Shown one piece after another: positions 34,716 through 43,596 of a stretch of 64,000 nt of DNA. The translations under genes were made by a program, and so were the position numbers. The notes below the pieces were generated by a model. The model saw only the letters and a list, made by a program, of their open reading frames with translations, ran no database searches and was not told the DNA's origin. The DNA is from Paenibacillus oceani (lineage in GTDB: Bacteria; Bacillota; Bacilli; Paenibacillales; NBRC-103111), in contig NZ_JACXJA010000019.1 of NCBI RefSeq assembly GCF_014705615.1, positions 118,865 to 182,864 of the forward strand, written 5' to 3'. The first letter of the stretch is position 1. Each line of letters begins with the position of its first letter.

Positions 34716-34910
34716 ATAAGAGCGGTTTGTACCCCTTAATCTGCCCGAAACCAGCTTGCATGAGGAAATAGGAGCGGTTTGAAGCTGTTATAATCCGCGA
34801 AAATGGTGCTGACCCGTTTATTTGGTTGAATTAAGAGATACAAACCGCCTCTATTCGCCACTGTCTTTCGAATAGGCTGGAAATATAGGGTGCAAAAGAC
34901 CCTTATGCTT
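34716..34910. repeat. Dispersed four-hairpin intergenic element, copy C
   Basis: Units begin near 34716, 34766, 34830 and 34881, with the same spacing as copies A, B and D. It lies between the 3' ends of the SDR side and the convergent DUF2573 gene. Confidence 0.85.
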
Positions 34911-35078
34911 TTACAGCCAGCACGCATACGGTTCCCAGTGATACCGAGCACTCTCGGCTCGCCGAAAAACTGCTGCACACACAAAAGGCATACATTGCGG
35001 AGCAGGTTTTGAGCCGTGTTTAGATCCTATTCATCGGCGGCGCGTCATGGCTTCAAATAAATGCTTTTCTTAACCGGA

Positions 35079-35360
35079 TTATTCTCCGGCGGGAGGAGGA
35101 GTGGCGGTGTCGGCACTGCGCTGGGCTCTCCATGCTTCGTTTAAGCTGCGGATCTCCTCGAACAGCAGGCGCACTTCCCGCTTCGCTTCGGGATGGTTCT
35201 GGTTCCAATGGTTGGTCAGTGCAGGCATCGATTTATGGATATGATTGTAAACCGCCCATTTTCTAACCTTCTCTACAGTTTCCGGATTGGAACAGCCGGT
35301 CAGCAGCTCGGCAAATTTCTCGACAAGCGCTTCAAATTCTTGATCAAATACGGGATTCAT
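35079..35360 (-). CDS. DUF2573 family protein (YusU-like)
   Basis: A 93-residue soluble helical protein. The middle (KVRKWAVYNHIHKSMPALTN) matches what is known of the DUF2573/YusU family of Bacillales, with no established function. The C-terminus is Ala/Pro-rich. Length fits the family. It is monocistronic and divergent from the esterase gene. Confidence 0.7.
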   Translation of the reverse strand: MNPVFDQEFEALVEKFAELLTGCSNPETVEKVRKWAVYNHIHKSMPALTNHWNQNHPEAKREVRLLFEEIRSLNEAWRAQRSADTATPPPAGE

Positions 35361-35524
35361 AAGAGGAACAGCCCTTCCTTCGGCTCGTTTTACTTCAGTC
35401 TACCGAAACCTCCAAAAGCTGTCAAAGCCGAACTTGGCTTTGCGCATACGGGCTGCGAATTTGAAATGGTCGGTTTGTTTCGGTATGATGGGGAGCATCA
35501 TACACACCGGAAGAGGTTGCGGCG

Positions 35525-36340
35525 ATGGAGTCGAGAGAGGTGCCGGATGGGACCGTGCTGGAGTGGGAAAGGCTGGCCGACCCCGAACCGGGCGTTCATT
35601 TGTGGAAGATTACATACGTAAGTCAAGGTTTGAAAGTAAAAGGATACTGGGCCGTACCGGAGTCCCGTGAGGCCCTGCCCCCGCTTGTCTACTGCAGGGG
35701 AGGCATCCGCAGCGTGGGGATGGTGCGGATTGCCCGGATCGTGACGCTGGCCCGGCGTGGATATTCCGTATTTGCTCCTTTCTATAGAGGAAACGACGGG
35801 GGGGAGGGGCGTGAAGACTTCGCGGGAGAAGACCGGTTCGATTTGTATAACGCCATACGTCTCTTAAAAGGTTTGCCGCAAACGCGGAACGACTTGCCTG
35901 CTTTGCTGATTGGTTTCTCCCGGGGGGCGATGATGGCGCTGCTGGCGGCCAAAGAGTGTGAAGGCGTCGGCCCCGTCGTCGTCTGGGGAGGCGTCAGCGA
36001 TCTGCTGCTTACGTATGAGGAGCGGGTGGATCTGAGGCGTATGCTGAAAAGGGTCGTGGGGCACCCCCGCAAAGACGAAGAGGCGTACAGGCAGCGGTCG
36101 CCGGTATGCTGGGCGGAATGCATCAAGTCGCCGGTCTTGATCGTTCACGGTTCGGAGGACGAGCATGTCGGCGTGGAGCACGCTCACCGGTTGGCGGCGG
36201 CCTTGGAAGCGGCAGGCAAGCCGCATGCGCTGCACGTCTACCAGGGGCGGGGGCACGTATTCCCACGGGAAGAGGACGAGCAGGTGCTGGATTCGATTTT
36301 TGAATGGGCGGGTCGGGTGTGGCAGTCGCCGGTTGAGTAG
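35525..36340 (+). CDS. Alpha/beta hydrolase, prolyl oligopeptidase-like
   Basis: A 271-residue serine hydrolase. The nucleophile elbow is GFSRGA, the acid is in HGSEDEHV and the His in YQGRGHVF, so the triad is complete. It resembles S9-family peptidase catalytic domains and acyl-peptide or carboxyl esterases, without the beta-propeller. No signal peptide. GGAAGAGG precedes the ATG. Substrate not known. Confidence 0.85.
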   Translation: MESREVPDGTVLEWERLADPEPGVHLWKITYVSQGLKVKGYWAVPESREALPPLVYCRGGIRSVGMVRIARIVTLARRGYSVFAPFYRGNDGGEGREDFAGEDRFDLYNAIRLLKGLPQTRNDLPALLIGFSRGAMMALLAAKECEGVGPVVVWGGVSDLLLTYEERVDLRRMLKRVVGHPRKDEEAYRQRSPVCWAECIKSPVLIVHGSEDEHVGVEHAHRLAAALEAAGKPHALHVYQGRGHVFPREEDEQVLDSIFEWAGRVWQSPVE

Positions 36341-36498
36341 TACAACGGCACGAACGCGGGCCTGGAATGGACACGTTTTGAGGCAGATGAAACAGCGGTG
36401 TGTGATCCCAAAAAACGTAGCTTGTCCCGGCTCGCGATGATCCTTCCGAACCCGTTTGCGCCCACAGACGGACCCATGAACCGAATAGCAAATTAGGG

Positions 36499-36527
36499 TT
36501 GATAGGAATTGATAATTTTGGTATGAT
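36499..36527 (+). promoter_or_regulatory. Promoter of the riboswitch/transglutaminase transcript
   Basis: TTGATA (36499-36504) and TATGAT (36522-36527) are exactly 17 bp apart, with a TG extended -10 element. The predicted start near 36534 is about 15 nt before the first riboswitch. Confidence 0.75.
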
Positions 36528-36547
36528 AGGAGCAGGAAGAAAGCTTT

Positions 36548-36633
36548 TCACGATAACGGCAAACTTGTCGAAAGGCAAGGACGCAAAGCTACAGGGCCTT
36601 CCTGACCCCGCGGTCAGATGGCAGCCAGTTACC
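36548..36633 (+). promoter_or_regulatory. c-di-GMP-I (GEMM-I) riboswitch, first of a tandem pair
   Basis: All conserved parts of the class are visible: GGCAAAC, a P2 hairpin CTTG-GAAA-CAAG with GNRA tetraloop, GGACGCAAAGCTA, GGGCCT, a variable P3 hairpin (CTGAC/GGTCAG) and ATGGCAGCC. The base before CAAAC is G in both copies, as in c-di-GMP sensors rather than the cGAMP-sensing variant. Downstream are two T-rich stretches (36644-36664), possibly part of a transcription stop. Confidence 0.93.
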
Positions 36634-36701
36634 GAACGATTACGCTTTTTTTTGTGCTTTTTTTGCCGGACAACCTCCCGTTCCCATTCTATCAAACTCA
36701 A

Positions 36702-36784
36702 ATACGATAATAGCAAACTTGCCGAAAGGCAAGGACGCAAAGCTATAGGGCCTTATTGACACCGTCAAATGGCAGCCTGGCCGC
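36702..36784 (+). promoter_or_regulatory. c-di-GMP-I riboswitch, second of a tandem pair
   Basis: The same core is repeated: AGCAAAC, CTTGCC-GAAA-GGCAAG, GACGCAAAGCTATAGGGCC, short P3 (TGAC/GTCA) and ATGGCAGCC. It ends directly before the AAAGGAG ribosome site of the transglutaminase gene, so ligand-dependent folding can plausibly expose or hide that site. Confidence 0.93.
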
Positions 36785-36801
36785 CGAAAGGAGTTTGCAA
36801 C

Positions 36802-37602
36802 ATGCGTAACCTGTTGCTTGCCATCACGATGTTGATCGCGTTTTTGATCCCTGCGCCGGCCGCGTTTGCCGCGACTGCCGAGGATTGGCTAAACCTGGAC
36901 CATGTGGACAGAGGGACGATCGGGGTTCGATACGATGTCAGAGATGACGTCAAGACGAAAGTTATGGTAACGAAAGGCCCGGACAAGTACACCTACCTGC
37001 TCACTCCGGGCAAGTGGGAAGAGACGTTCCCGCTGCAAATGGGCAACGGCGACTATACGGTCACCCTGCTGGAGCAAGTGAGCGGCAGCAAATATAAAGT
37101 GGTGCGGGAAGCCGCAGTCACGCTGGATTTGGACAATGACGCGAACGTCTACTTGAATCCGGTGCAAAACGTCAACTGGAGCGAGGCAAGCCAGGCGGCA
37201 GCCATTGCGAAGGAATTGACAAAAATGGCAGCAACCGATATGGAGAAAGTTCAAGCGATTTACGAATATGTGACCGGTACGATCCGTTACGACGAAACGC
37301 TGGCCGCCAATGTGCCTGCAGATTATATACCGGATATCGACCGTACGGTCGCGCTGGAAAAGGATATATGTTACGGCTATGCGGCGCTGTTTGCCGCCAT
37401 GCTGCGGAGCGTCGATATTCCCGCCAAACTGGTGATGGGGACGACGGAATACGTTGATGTGTATCATGCTTGGAATGAAGTTTATTACGACGGGGCATGG
37501 ACAACCATAGACACGACCGTCGACGCGGGCTGGAAAGAGAATGGCAAAACGTTCGAGATGACCAAGGACGCTACCCGGTATGCGGCAGCCAAATATTATT
37601 AA
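36802..37602 (+). CDS. Secreted transglutaminase-like protein under c-di-GMP control
   Basis: A 266-residue exported protein with a signal peptide (about residues 1-23, cut near AFAA). The second half is a transglutaminase-like cysteine-protease fold with a complete triad: C190 in KDICYGYAAL, H222 in YHAWNEV and D237 in TIDTTVD. The first half (about 25-120) is a beta-rich domain. The ATG at 36802 follows AAAGGAG immediately after two tandem c-di-GMP riboswitches. A terminator follows, so it is a single-gene unit. A role in cross-linking or trimming surface proteins is likely, next to an LPXTG adhesin and sortase. Confidence 0.9.
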   Translation: MRNLLLAITMLIAFLIPAPAAFAATAEDWLNLDHVDRGTIGVRYDVRDDVKTKVMVTKGPDKYTYLLTPGKWEETFPLQMGNGDYTVTLLEQVSGSKYKVVREAAVTLDLDNDANVYLNPVQNVNWSEASQAAAIAKELTKMAATDMEKVQAIYEYVTGTIRYDETLAANVPADYIPDIDRTVALEKDICYGYAALFAAMLRSVDIPAKLVMGTTEYVDVYHAWNEVYYDGAWTTIDTTVDAGWKENGKTFEMTKDATRYAAAKYY

Positions 37603-37625
37603 AAAATAAAATCAATCGGAAACCG

Positions 37626-37653
37626 GCTTTGGACGACATGTCCAAGGCTTTTT
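37626..37653 (+). terminator. Terminator of the transglutaminase gene
   Basis: GCTTTGGAC (37626-37634) pairs with GTCCAAGGC (37640-37648), followed by five T. It separates the riboswitch-controlled gene from the adhesin operon. Confidence 0.75.
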
Positions 37654-37687
37654 CCAGTTTGTTCAGAAATTGTATAGCCGGCAGCGG

Positions 37688-37855
37688 TATAATGCAGGAA
37701 ACCTAGGCCGGATCGTGCGCCAATCGAGACAAGCGGAGGTGGTTGGGCCGAAGGCTCCTTGTCGGCACGTATTATCACGTGCCGTCCTGCGCGCGAGAGA
37801 CAGGTTCAGAACAGTCAAAATTCATAATCAGGGTGTAGGGAGACCGAAGGAATTT
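37688..37855 (+). promoter_or_regulatory. Promoter -10 box and structured leader of the adhesin gene
   Basis: TATAAT at 37688-37693 is followed by a leader of about 155 nt. It contains a hairpin ACAAG-GGAG/CTCC-TTGT (about 37729-37762) and a perfect one, CGGCACGT (37763-37770) with ACGTGCCG (37777-37784). No -35 box near consensus is seen. No known riboswitch class is recognised. Confidence 0.45.
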
Positions 37856-40800
37856 ATGAAAAAGAAAAGAATGAGTGGACTCGTACTTGTATGGTTACTG
37901 CTGTTTCAAACGATGTTTGGAGGCACGGTCGCCTGGATGAGCGCCGGTACTTCAGGGAACGTTCAAAATTCCGTGTACGGGCAAGTGACGAACGCGGTGT
38001 ATGCGCCTCCGGTCGTTAATGCCGGGAGTATCTTGACGAAGGTCGTTATGACCGACCAGAACGGTACGGTGATCGACACCGTCTACAATCCGGGCAGCAG
38101 TCTGGACGTAGGGGCAGCCGTAAATCTGGCTTACGAGTGGGAGCTTCCGAACGGCCACGGCTATACGAAGGACAGTACCTTTACGTTCGACCTGCCGTCA
38201 CAGTTTGAAATTTTCACGGATATCAACGAACCGCTCGTCTCCGGACAAGGGACTGTGGGGCATTTTACAGTGAGCCGGGACGGAAAAGTTGTGATGACGT
38301 TTAACGATTATGTGGAGTCTCACTCCAATGTGAGCGGCAAGCTGGAGATCCGCACCGAATTTAAGAAAGAAGTCATTAATGGAAGCACGGAAGTTATTAT
38401 TGCGATTCCGGTAAAAGGCGGCGTGCAAACGGTCATCGTTCATCTGAAGCCGAAAGGCGGCAAGCTGATCGATAAGCAGGGGCAAGCGGCCGGCAAAAAC
38501 CAGATCGACTGGAAAATTCAAATTAACAAGTCGCTGGATACAGTGAAGAAGGCGGTCGTAAGCGATACGCTTCCTGGCGGACTCGAGTTAATCGCCGATT
38601 CGGTTAAGGTGTACCACCTTCAAGTGAACGGCGACGGCTCGGCCGTGACCGGCGCTCTGGTGGACAGCAGCGAATATACGGTGGAGACGAACGGAACCGG
38701 CGCGTTTAAGGTGCTGTTCCGCGACGAGACGATCAGCAAAGCTTATGAAGTGCATGCCTCGACGCGAATTACGGGAGACCAGACGAAATTCCCCAACACC
38801 GCCGTGTTGTCCGGCGAAGGGATCGCTGATGTGAAGGCTACGGCGGAAGTTACCGTACAGAGGGGCAAGTTTTTGGAGAAGTCGTATAAGGTGGAAGCCG
38901 CTACCGGAATCGTAACCTGGACCGTCAAGTACAATTTCAGCGAGAGCAAGATTACCCAGGATAAAGCAATCATCGAGGATCAGTTCTCCGCTAATCATGT
39001 ATGGGTCTCCGATTCGTTGAAGGTATACAAAGAAGCGACGACGGAGCCGATACCCGCTTCCGCTTACGAGGTAACTCCGACTGCGAACGGGTTCAAGCTG
39101 CAGTTCAAGTCCGATATTGATTCGGCGTATACGATCGTGTATCAGACGAAACCGGTCGATCGTCTCACTTCCGAAACGGAAAAGGTGACGAACAAGGTTG
39201 TCTCGAACGGAATCGACGTTGGAGTAACCGTTCCGGTCCAAAAAAGTCGCGTTTTGATCAAAGATAACAGAGGTACGGATTACACGGACTACAAAAACAA
39301 AACGACGACATGGCTCGTCAGGATCAACGCCGACAAAAAGCCGGAGGGCGGCTACTACAGCATGGATAACGTCGTCCTGACGGATACGTTTCCGAACGCG
39401 GGGCTTGAGTTTCTTCCGGATTCGCTGAGCGTGAAAGCGGGCGGGATCGAGTTGCCGAAGAGCGACTACACGGTCGAATCTCCGGATCCACGCAGCGGAT
39501 TTGTGATCAAGTTCAACAAGACGATCGACAAAACGGTAGCCGTGGAATACAAAACGAAATTTAACCTCGGCTGGAAAATCGATAAATCCAAAAACTTGAT
39601 TAATAAAGCGTCCGTAAGCTGGACCGAAAACGGCAAAACGCTAGGGCCGATCAGCAGGGAAGCGACCTTCTACCCCGACGACTATACGAACAATAACGGC
39701 AGCAAAGACGGCGCATACGATCCCGTTAACAAGGAGATTACGTGGAACGTCAAGCTGAACTACAATCTGGACCCGATCGCAGAGGCTAAAGTGACCGACG
39801 TACTGGGGCAAAGCCAAACGTATGTGCCGGATTCGGTGCGGGTTTACGAGATGACGCTGACCGGTAAGAAAAACGGAGTCGAGAAAGGCGCCGAGCTGCC
39901 CGAGGATCGGTACGAAGTGACCGTTCCGTCTGAAACCAACGGCCATATGCTGACGGTTCGTTTCAAGGACGATCCGCTCGAGAAGCCGTATTGGATTACG
40001 TTCAAAACGACGCTGAAGGGCGCGCTGATCGAGCCGGAAATTCACAACACCGCCAAGTTGATGAGCGGAACGGCAGAGGTTGCCAAATGGAACGCTTATG
40101 TCAAAGTTCCGAACGGCGGTACGTATGTATCGAAAACCGGTACGCAAAACAATAACAAAATCGATTGGACGATTCGGATCAACGAAGGACAGTCGCACAT
40201 ATCCAACGCCAAGATCATCGATAATCCGAGCCCTAACCAAATTTTGATCGAGGACTCGTTCCGCCTGTACGCAACGAAGGTTAACGCGAGCGGCTATGCG
40301 GAGAAGGCCGGATTGCTGATGAGAGACACGGATTACACCTTGGCGATCTCGACGATTTCGGGAAATCGGGAAACGTTCGTGCTGAGCTTTACAACCGATA
40401 TTTCCACGGCGTATATTTTGGAATACCAATCGTTCATTAACGCTGCGGACAAAGACAAGGTGGAAAACACCGTTTCGCTTGAAGGGGATCGGTTGACGGT
40501 AGAAGTCCGCGAAACGAGCAAGGAAATTATCGTTCGCACGTCTTCCGGCTCGGGTTCGGGCGGCGGAGTGACCGGCAGTCTGGAAGTGACGAAGGTCGAC
40601 AAGGACGATCCGGTCAAACCGCTGGCGGGAGCGAAGTTCGCGCTGTACGACAAGGCGGAGAAACGTGCGCCGCTCGTCCAGACTACCAATGCGTCAGGGA
40701 AGCTGCTGTTCACCGGCTTGTTGTATGACGATTATATTTTGGAAGAGCTGGCCGCTCCGGAAGGCTATACGATCGACGAGAAGAAACGGAACGTAACGAT

Positions 40801-41611
40801 CGACTCGAGCATAACCGGCCAGGGAAATACGAAGAAAATCACGGTCACGAACAGCAAGAAAGCTCCACCGGTCGAGCCGACAGGCAGCCTGGAAGTGACG
40901 AAGGTGGACCAAGACGATCCGGCCAAGCCGCTGGCGGGAGCGAAGTTCTCGTTGTCCGACAAAGAGGGCAAGCGTGCATCGCTCGTGCAGACGACGGATG
41001 CGGACGGCAAGCTGCTGTTCACCAAGCTGCCATACGGCGACTATGTCCTGGAGGAGCTGGAAGCTCCGGCGGGTTATGTGACAGACGATACGAAACGCAC
41101 GATTACGATCGATGCCGAGACAGTGAAAGTCGATAATACGCATAAAGTTGTCGTAACGAACCAGAAAAAACCGGATACAGGGAATCCCGAAAATCCGGGT
41201 AATGGCGGAAATCCGGGCGGTGGTGGAGATCCGGGGGATAATGGCGAAGAGCCGGAGAAACCGGTGACTCCGCCGACTCCGGTTAATCCGCCGACTACCG
41301 GAGAACCGAAAACGCCGGTAACGCCGACGAATCCTCCGCTCACGGAAGTTCCGGACGAAGAGGTGCCAAGAGGCGGACCTACGCCAAGTCAGCCGCCGAA
41401 GGAGGAATCGACGGTGGAAGTGGAGGAGGAAGACGTTCCGCGAGGCGGACCGGTTCCGGCGCCTACGCCGAATCCGTCCCCGACTCCGGAAGTTCCGGTC
41501 TCGACGCTTCCGAAAACGGGCGAGGCGAGCCGTAATCCGTTTTACTTGACGGGTCTTGCCCTGGTAGCGCTCGGTATATGGCTGGGACGCCGGCAGTTGA
41601 AATCGAAATAA
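37856..41611 (+). CDS. LPXTG cell-wall-anchored adhesin
   Basis: A 1251-residue surface protein. After a signal peptide, at least five repeats of a beta-sandwich adhesin module follow, marked by W-(K/T/L)-(I/V)-(R/K) strands near residues 218, 355, 484, 627 and 769. Two SpaA/Cna-B type domains (SLEVTKVDKDDPVKPLAGAK and its copy) lie near 906 and 1011; these often form internal isopeptide bonds. A Pro/Gly-rich wall-spanning stretch follows, then LPKTGE at 1218, a hydrophobic helix and a basic tail. AAGGA precedes the ATG at 37856; an open frame reaching upstream to 37670 has no such site. A class D sortase follows 92 bp on, its probable anchoring enzyme. Confidence 0.92.
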   Translation: MKKKRMSGLVLVWLLLFQTMFGGTVAWMSAGTSGNVQNSVYGQVTNAVYAPPVVNAGSILTKVVMTDQNGTVIDTVYNPGSSLDVGAAVNLAYEWELPNGHGYTKDSTFTFDLPSQFEIFTDINEPLVSGQGTVGHFTVSRDGKVVMTFNDYVESHSNVSGKLEIRTEFKKEVINGSTEVIIAIPVKGGVQTVIVHLKPKGGKLIDKQGQAAGKNQIDWKIQINKSLDTVKKAVVSDTLPGGLELIADSVKVYHLQVNGDGSAVTGALVDSSEYTVETNGTGAFKVLFRDETISKAYEVHASTRITGDQTKFPNTAVLSGEGIADVKATAEVTVQRGKFLEKSYKVEAATGIVTWTVKYNFSESKITQDKAIIEDQFSANHVWVSDSLKVYKEATTEPIPASAYEVTPTANGFKLQFKSDIDSAYTIVYQTKPVDRLTSETEKVTNKVVSNGIDVGVTVPVQKSRVLIKDNRGTDYTDYKNKTTTWLVRINADKKPEGGYYSMDNVVLTDTFPNAGLEFLPDSLSVKAGGIELPKSDYTVESPDPRSGFVIKFNKTIDKTVAVEYKTKFNLGWKIDKSKNLINKASVSWTENGKTLGPISREATFYPDDYTNNNGSKDGAYDPVNKEITWNVKLNYNLDPIAEAKVTDVLGQSQTYVPDSVRVYEMTLTGKKNGVEKGAELPEDRYEVTVPSETNGHMLTVRFKDDPLEKPYWITFKTTLKGALIEPEIHNTAKLMSGTAEVAKWNAYVKVPNGGTYVSKTGTQNNNKIDWTIRINEGQSHISNAKIIDNPSPNQILIEDSFRLYATKVNASGYAEKAGLLMRDTDYTLAISTISGNRETFVLSFTTDISTAYILEYQSFINAADKDKVENTVSLEGDRLTVEVRETSKEIIVRTSSGSGSGGGVTGSLEVTKVDKDDPVKPLAGAKFALYDKAEKRAPLVQTTNASGKLLFTGLLYDDYILEELAAPEGYTIDEKKRNVTIDSSITGQGNTKKITVTNSKKAPPVEPTGSLEVTKVDQDDPAKPLAGAKFSLSDKEGKRASLVQTTDADGKLLFTKLPYGDYVLEELEAPAGYVTDDTKRTITIDAETVKVDNTHKVVVTNQKKPDTGNPENPGNGGNPGGGGDPGDNGEEPEKPVTPPTPVNPPTTGEPKTPVTPTNPPLTEVPDEEVPRGGPTPSQPPKEESTVEVEEEDVPRGGPVPAPTPNPSPTPEVPVSTLPKTGEASRNPFYLTGLALVALGIWLGRRQLKSK

Positions 41612-41703
41612 TAGCCGTTGGCTCTCGCGGTTCCCCTTGTCCTGAAGCTCCGTCGGGGGAAGGGGGCCGTTTTGTTGGCCGGCCGGCGGGAAGGAGCCGT
41701 CTC

Positions 41704-42420
41704 ATGCGGTTGCTATCGTACGGAATTATTCTGCTTGGAATTGTAGTGATGGCCGCTCCCAAACTGATGGAATGGAAGGCGGACCGGGAGGTAAACCGGT
41801 TGCTGAAGGAGGCGGAACAGATGGAAGCGTCAATTGCTCCTGACGCCGATCCGCAGCTTAGGGATGGATATAGGCGGCTGTCCAGCTTGTTTGAGATGGA
41901 GACTCACCGGCTGGAGGAAGAAGGCGGGGGAGCTTCTCCTGCAGAGGCACACGATGCTTCCGCGCCAAGGGTTGCGACCGAATCCGCAGATGCACCCCCA
42001 GTGCCCGCCGCAGCCGACAAACCGAAGCCGCAGCCAATCGCTACGATCGAAATCGCCTCGATCGGGGTGAAGCTGCCGGTGCTGGCCGGCGCGACAGAGT
42101 CGAATATGGCGCATGCGGCCGCACATATGACGGAGACGACGCAGCTCGGCCAAGCCGGCAATGCGGCGATAGCCGCACACCGGGCACGGACGAAAGGCCG
42201 GTTGTTCAACCGTCTCGACGAAGTGGCGGAAGGCGATGAGATCGTGGTTCGGAAGGCCGGGCAGGAATATGTCTATACCGTCTTCCGGCACGTCATCGTC
42301 GAGCCCAGCGATGTGTCGGTGCTGAGTACGAACGGTGACGATAAAATGATTACATTGATCACCTGCGACCCGGTAGATACCGGAACGCACCGGCTGATCG
42401 TCCAAGCGAGGATGGAATAA
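41704..42420 (+). CDS. Class D sortase
   Basis: A 238-residue membrane-anchored transpeptidase. A single N-terminal helix (about 4-20) is followed by a stalk rich in Glu, Ala and Pro and a sortase domain from about residue 112. The catalytic residues are H159 (AIAAHRART), C221 (TLITCDP) and R230 (GTHRLIV). The TLxTC signature and length fit class D. AAGGAG precedes the ATG at 41704; the frame is open upstream inside the adhesin end but lacks a start. It probably links the adjacent LPKTG protein to peptidoglycan. Confidence 0.93.
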   Translation: MRLLSYGIILLGIVVMAAPKLMEWKADREVNRLLKEAEQMEASIAPDADPQLRDGYRRLSSLFEMETHRLEEEGGGASPAEAHDASAPRVATESADAPPVPAAADKPKPQPIATIEIASIGVKLPVLAGATESNMAHAAAHMTETTQLGQAGNAAIAAHRARTKGRLFNRLDEVAEGDEIVVRKAGQEYVYTVFRHVIVEPSDVSVLSTNGDDKMITLITCDPVDTGTHRLIVQARME

Positions 42421-42445
42421 CCGGCTTCAACGCAACTATGTTGAG

Positions 42446-42468
42446 GCGAGGCCCATCCTCGCTTTTCC
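42446..42468 (+). terminator. Terminator of the adhesin-sortase operon
   Basis: GCGAGG (42446-42451) pairs with CCTCGC (42457-42462), followed by TTTTCC. Confidence 0.7.
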
Positions 42469-42896
42469 TTTGGTCCCAGCCCCCTTACACAATTGGGGTT
42501 CATCAAGATGGAGCAGTCTCGACCGCAGCCAAATCGTCCAAAGTATTCCGCTCATCCGTACCGTATTAAGCTCCCCCGTTATTTCGCTTTCCCTCATTCG
42601 TCGAAACTTCTACATTTGCTAGCAGAGTTTGGCTCCATAAGTGAATTTACAATTGTGGTTTCCCTTTTATTAATAATGGGAACCAGATATTCTTCCTTAA
42701 TAGTTCGAATCAGGGCCATTTTGATGCGTCGATCAGCCCGATTACGAAATATTATTTCGTAAAAATAGGTCGAATTAGTCGGAGTAATGCGATCGTTTTT
42801 AGTGCGGGCTGAGATTTGGTTGTTTGATCGGAAAAGTACTGATGTACATAGGTTTTTCGCGTTTTCTTGTTTGTGATGTACATATTAAATTGGAGA

Positions 42897-42925
42897 TTGA
42901 CTGACGATTTTTTTTGAAGTATAGT
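42897..42925 (+). promoter_or_regulatory. Sigma-A promoter without an obvious gene
   Basis: TTGACT (42897-42902) and TATAGT (42920-42925) are exactly 17 bp apart, with a T-rich spacer. The next called gene starts 670 bp downstream. Confidence 0.65.
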
Positions 42926-42940
42926 CATTTTAAGCGGACT

Positions 42941-42954
42941 GGAAAACGCTTTCA
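42941..42954 (+). promoter_or_regulatory. cre-like CcpA site
   Basis: GGAAAACGCTTTCA matches the cre consensus TGWAANCGNTNWCA at all but the first base. It begins about 10 bp after the predicted transcription start, a repressing position. Confidence 0.55.
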
Positions 42955-43051
42955 GTAAGAGGTGTTTTTTCTGATAGACATGTATCAAGCAGGGATATAA
43001 ATTAGTCCGTAGATGGGAACCAGAATACGCTAAAATAGCAGCGTGAACGGG

Positions 43052-43083
43052 CACGTTTTCCTAAAAAACGTGGGAGCGCTCCC
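43052..43083. promoter_or_regulatory. Hairpin plus LacI/CebR-like palindrome
   Basis: CACGTTTT (43052-43059) pairs with AAAACGTG (43065-43072), and GGGAGCGCTCCC (43072-43083) is a perfect 12-bp palindrome. The latter, with its leading T, is the core of known LacI-family operators such as that of CebR. No LacI-family gene is present in the window. Confidence 0.45.
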
Positions 43084-43144
43084 GTATGTTGGAAGATAAA
43101 CACCAGAACTGTGAAAAACTTTTTATTAGGCAGGAAGAAACCAA

Positions 43145-43336
43145 GTAAGAGCGGTTTGTAGCCCTTATGTTGTCCAAAACCAGCTTGTATGGGGAAATAA
43201 GAGCGGTTTGAAGCTTCTAATATCCGGGAAAAGGGTGCAGAGTCCGCCAGTTGGTTGAAATAAGGGGTGCAAACGGCTTCTATTCACCTCGATTTTTCGA
43301 AAAAGCCGAAAATAGAGGGTGCGAAAGACTCCTAAT
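43145..43336. repeat. Dispersed four-hairpin intergenic element, copy D
   Basis: Units begin near 43145, 43196, 43260 and 43311. It lies upstream of the lipoprotein gene at 43597, unlike copies B and C, which sit between converging genes. Confidence 0.85.
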
Positions 43337-43596
43337 GTGTTTTCTAGCCGATACGTGTTTTGTTTCAGCCAAGCTGTCGCCAAGCTGACTTCTTTCCGCT
43401 CGCAAGAATAGCTTCCGTTTACGCGTTCAGGAGCCACTCCACGTGGCTTAGCCTTCGTTCAAAAGCTTCTTATATACCTTAGCTGGAGGTGATCAGGGTT
43501 CGGCAATAATCGTGACAGAGGCGGCTTCAGCGAAGCTGCGGCTGGATATCGCAACAGGCAAGTGCAAGGATGCAAATTAAAGAGGGAGGCCGGGAT

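Larger units (their letters stand above)
34369..35078. other. 710-bp gap with hairpin and repeat copy C
   Basis: It holds the terminator-like hairpin at 34586-34629, the dispersed element copy C at 34716-34910, and otherwise no recognised gene or site. Confidence 0.5.
42469..43596. other. 1.1-kb gap with control sites but no clear gene
   Basis: The left part (about 42490-42890) is A/T-rich without a convincing gene. A good promoter (42897-42925), a cre-like site (42941-42954), an inverted repeat with a GGGAGCGCTCCC palindrome (43052-43083) and repeat copy D (43145-43336) follow. It looks like the remains of a regulated locus, or a very long leader of the lipoprotein gene at 43597. Confidence 0.5.

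Noticed and set aside
42493..42762. 89-codon frame in the gap after the sortase gene
   Set aside because: No ribosome site and no recognised family; composition looks random.
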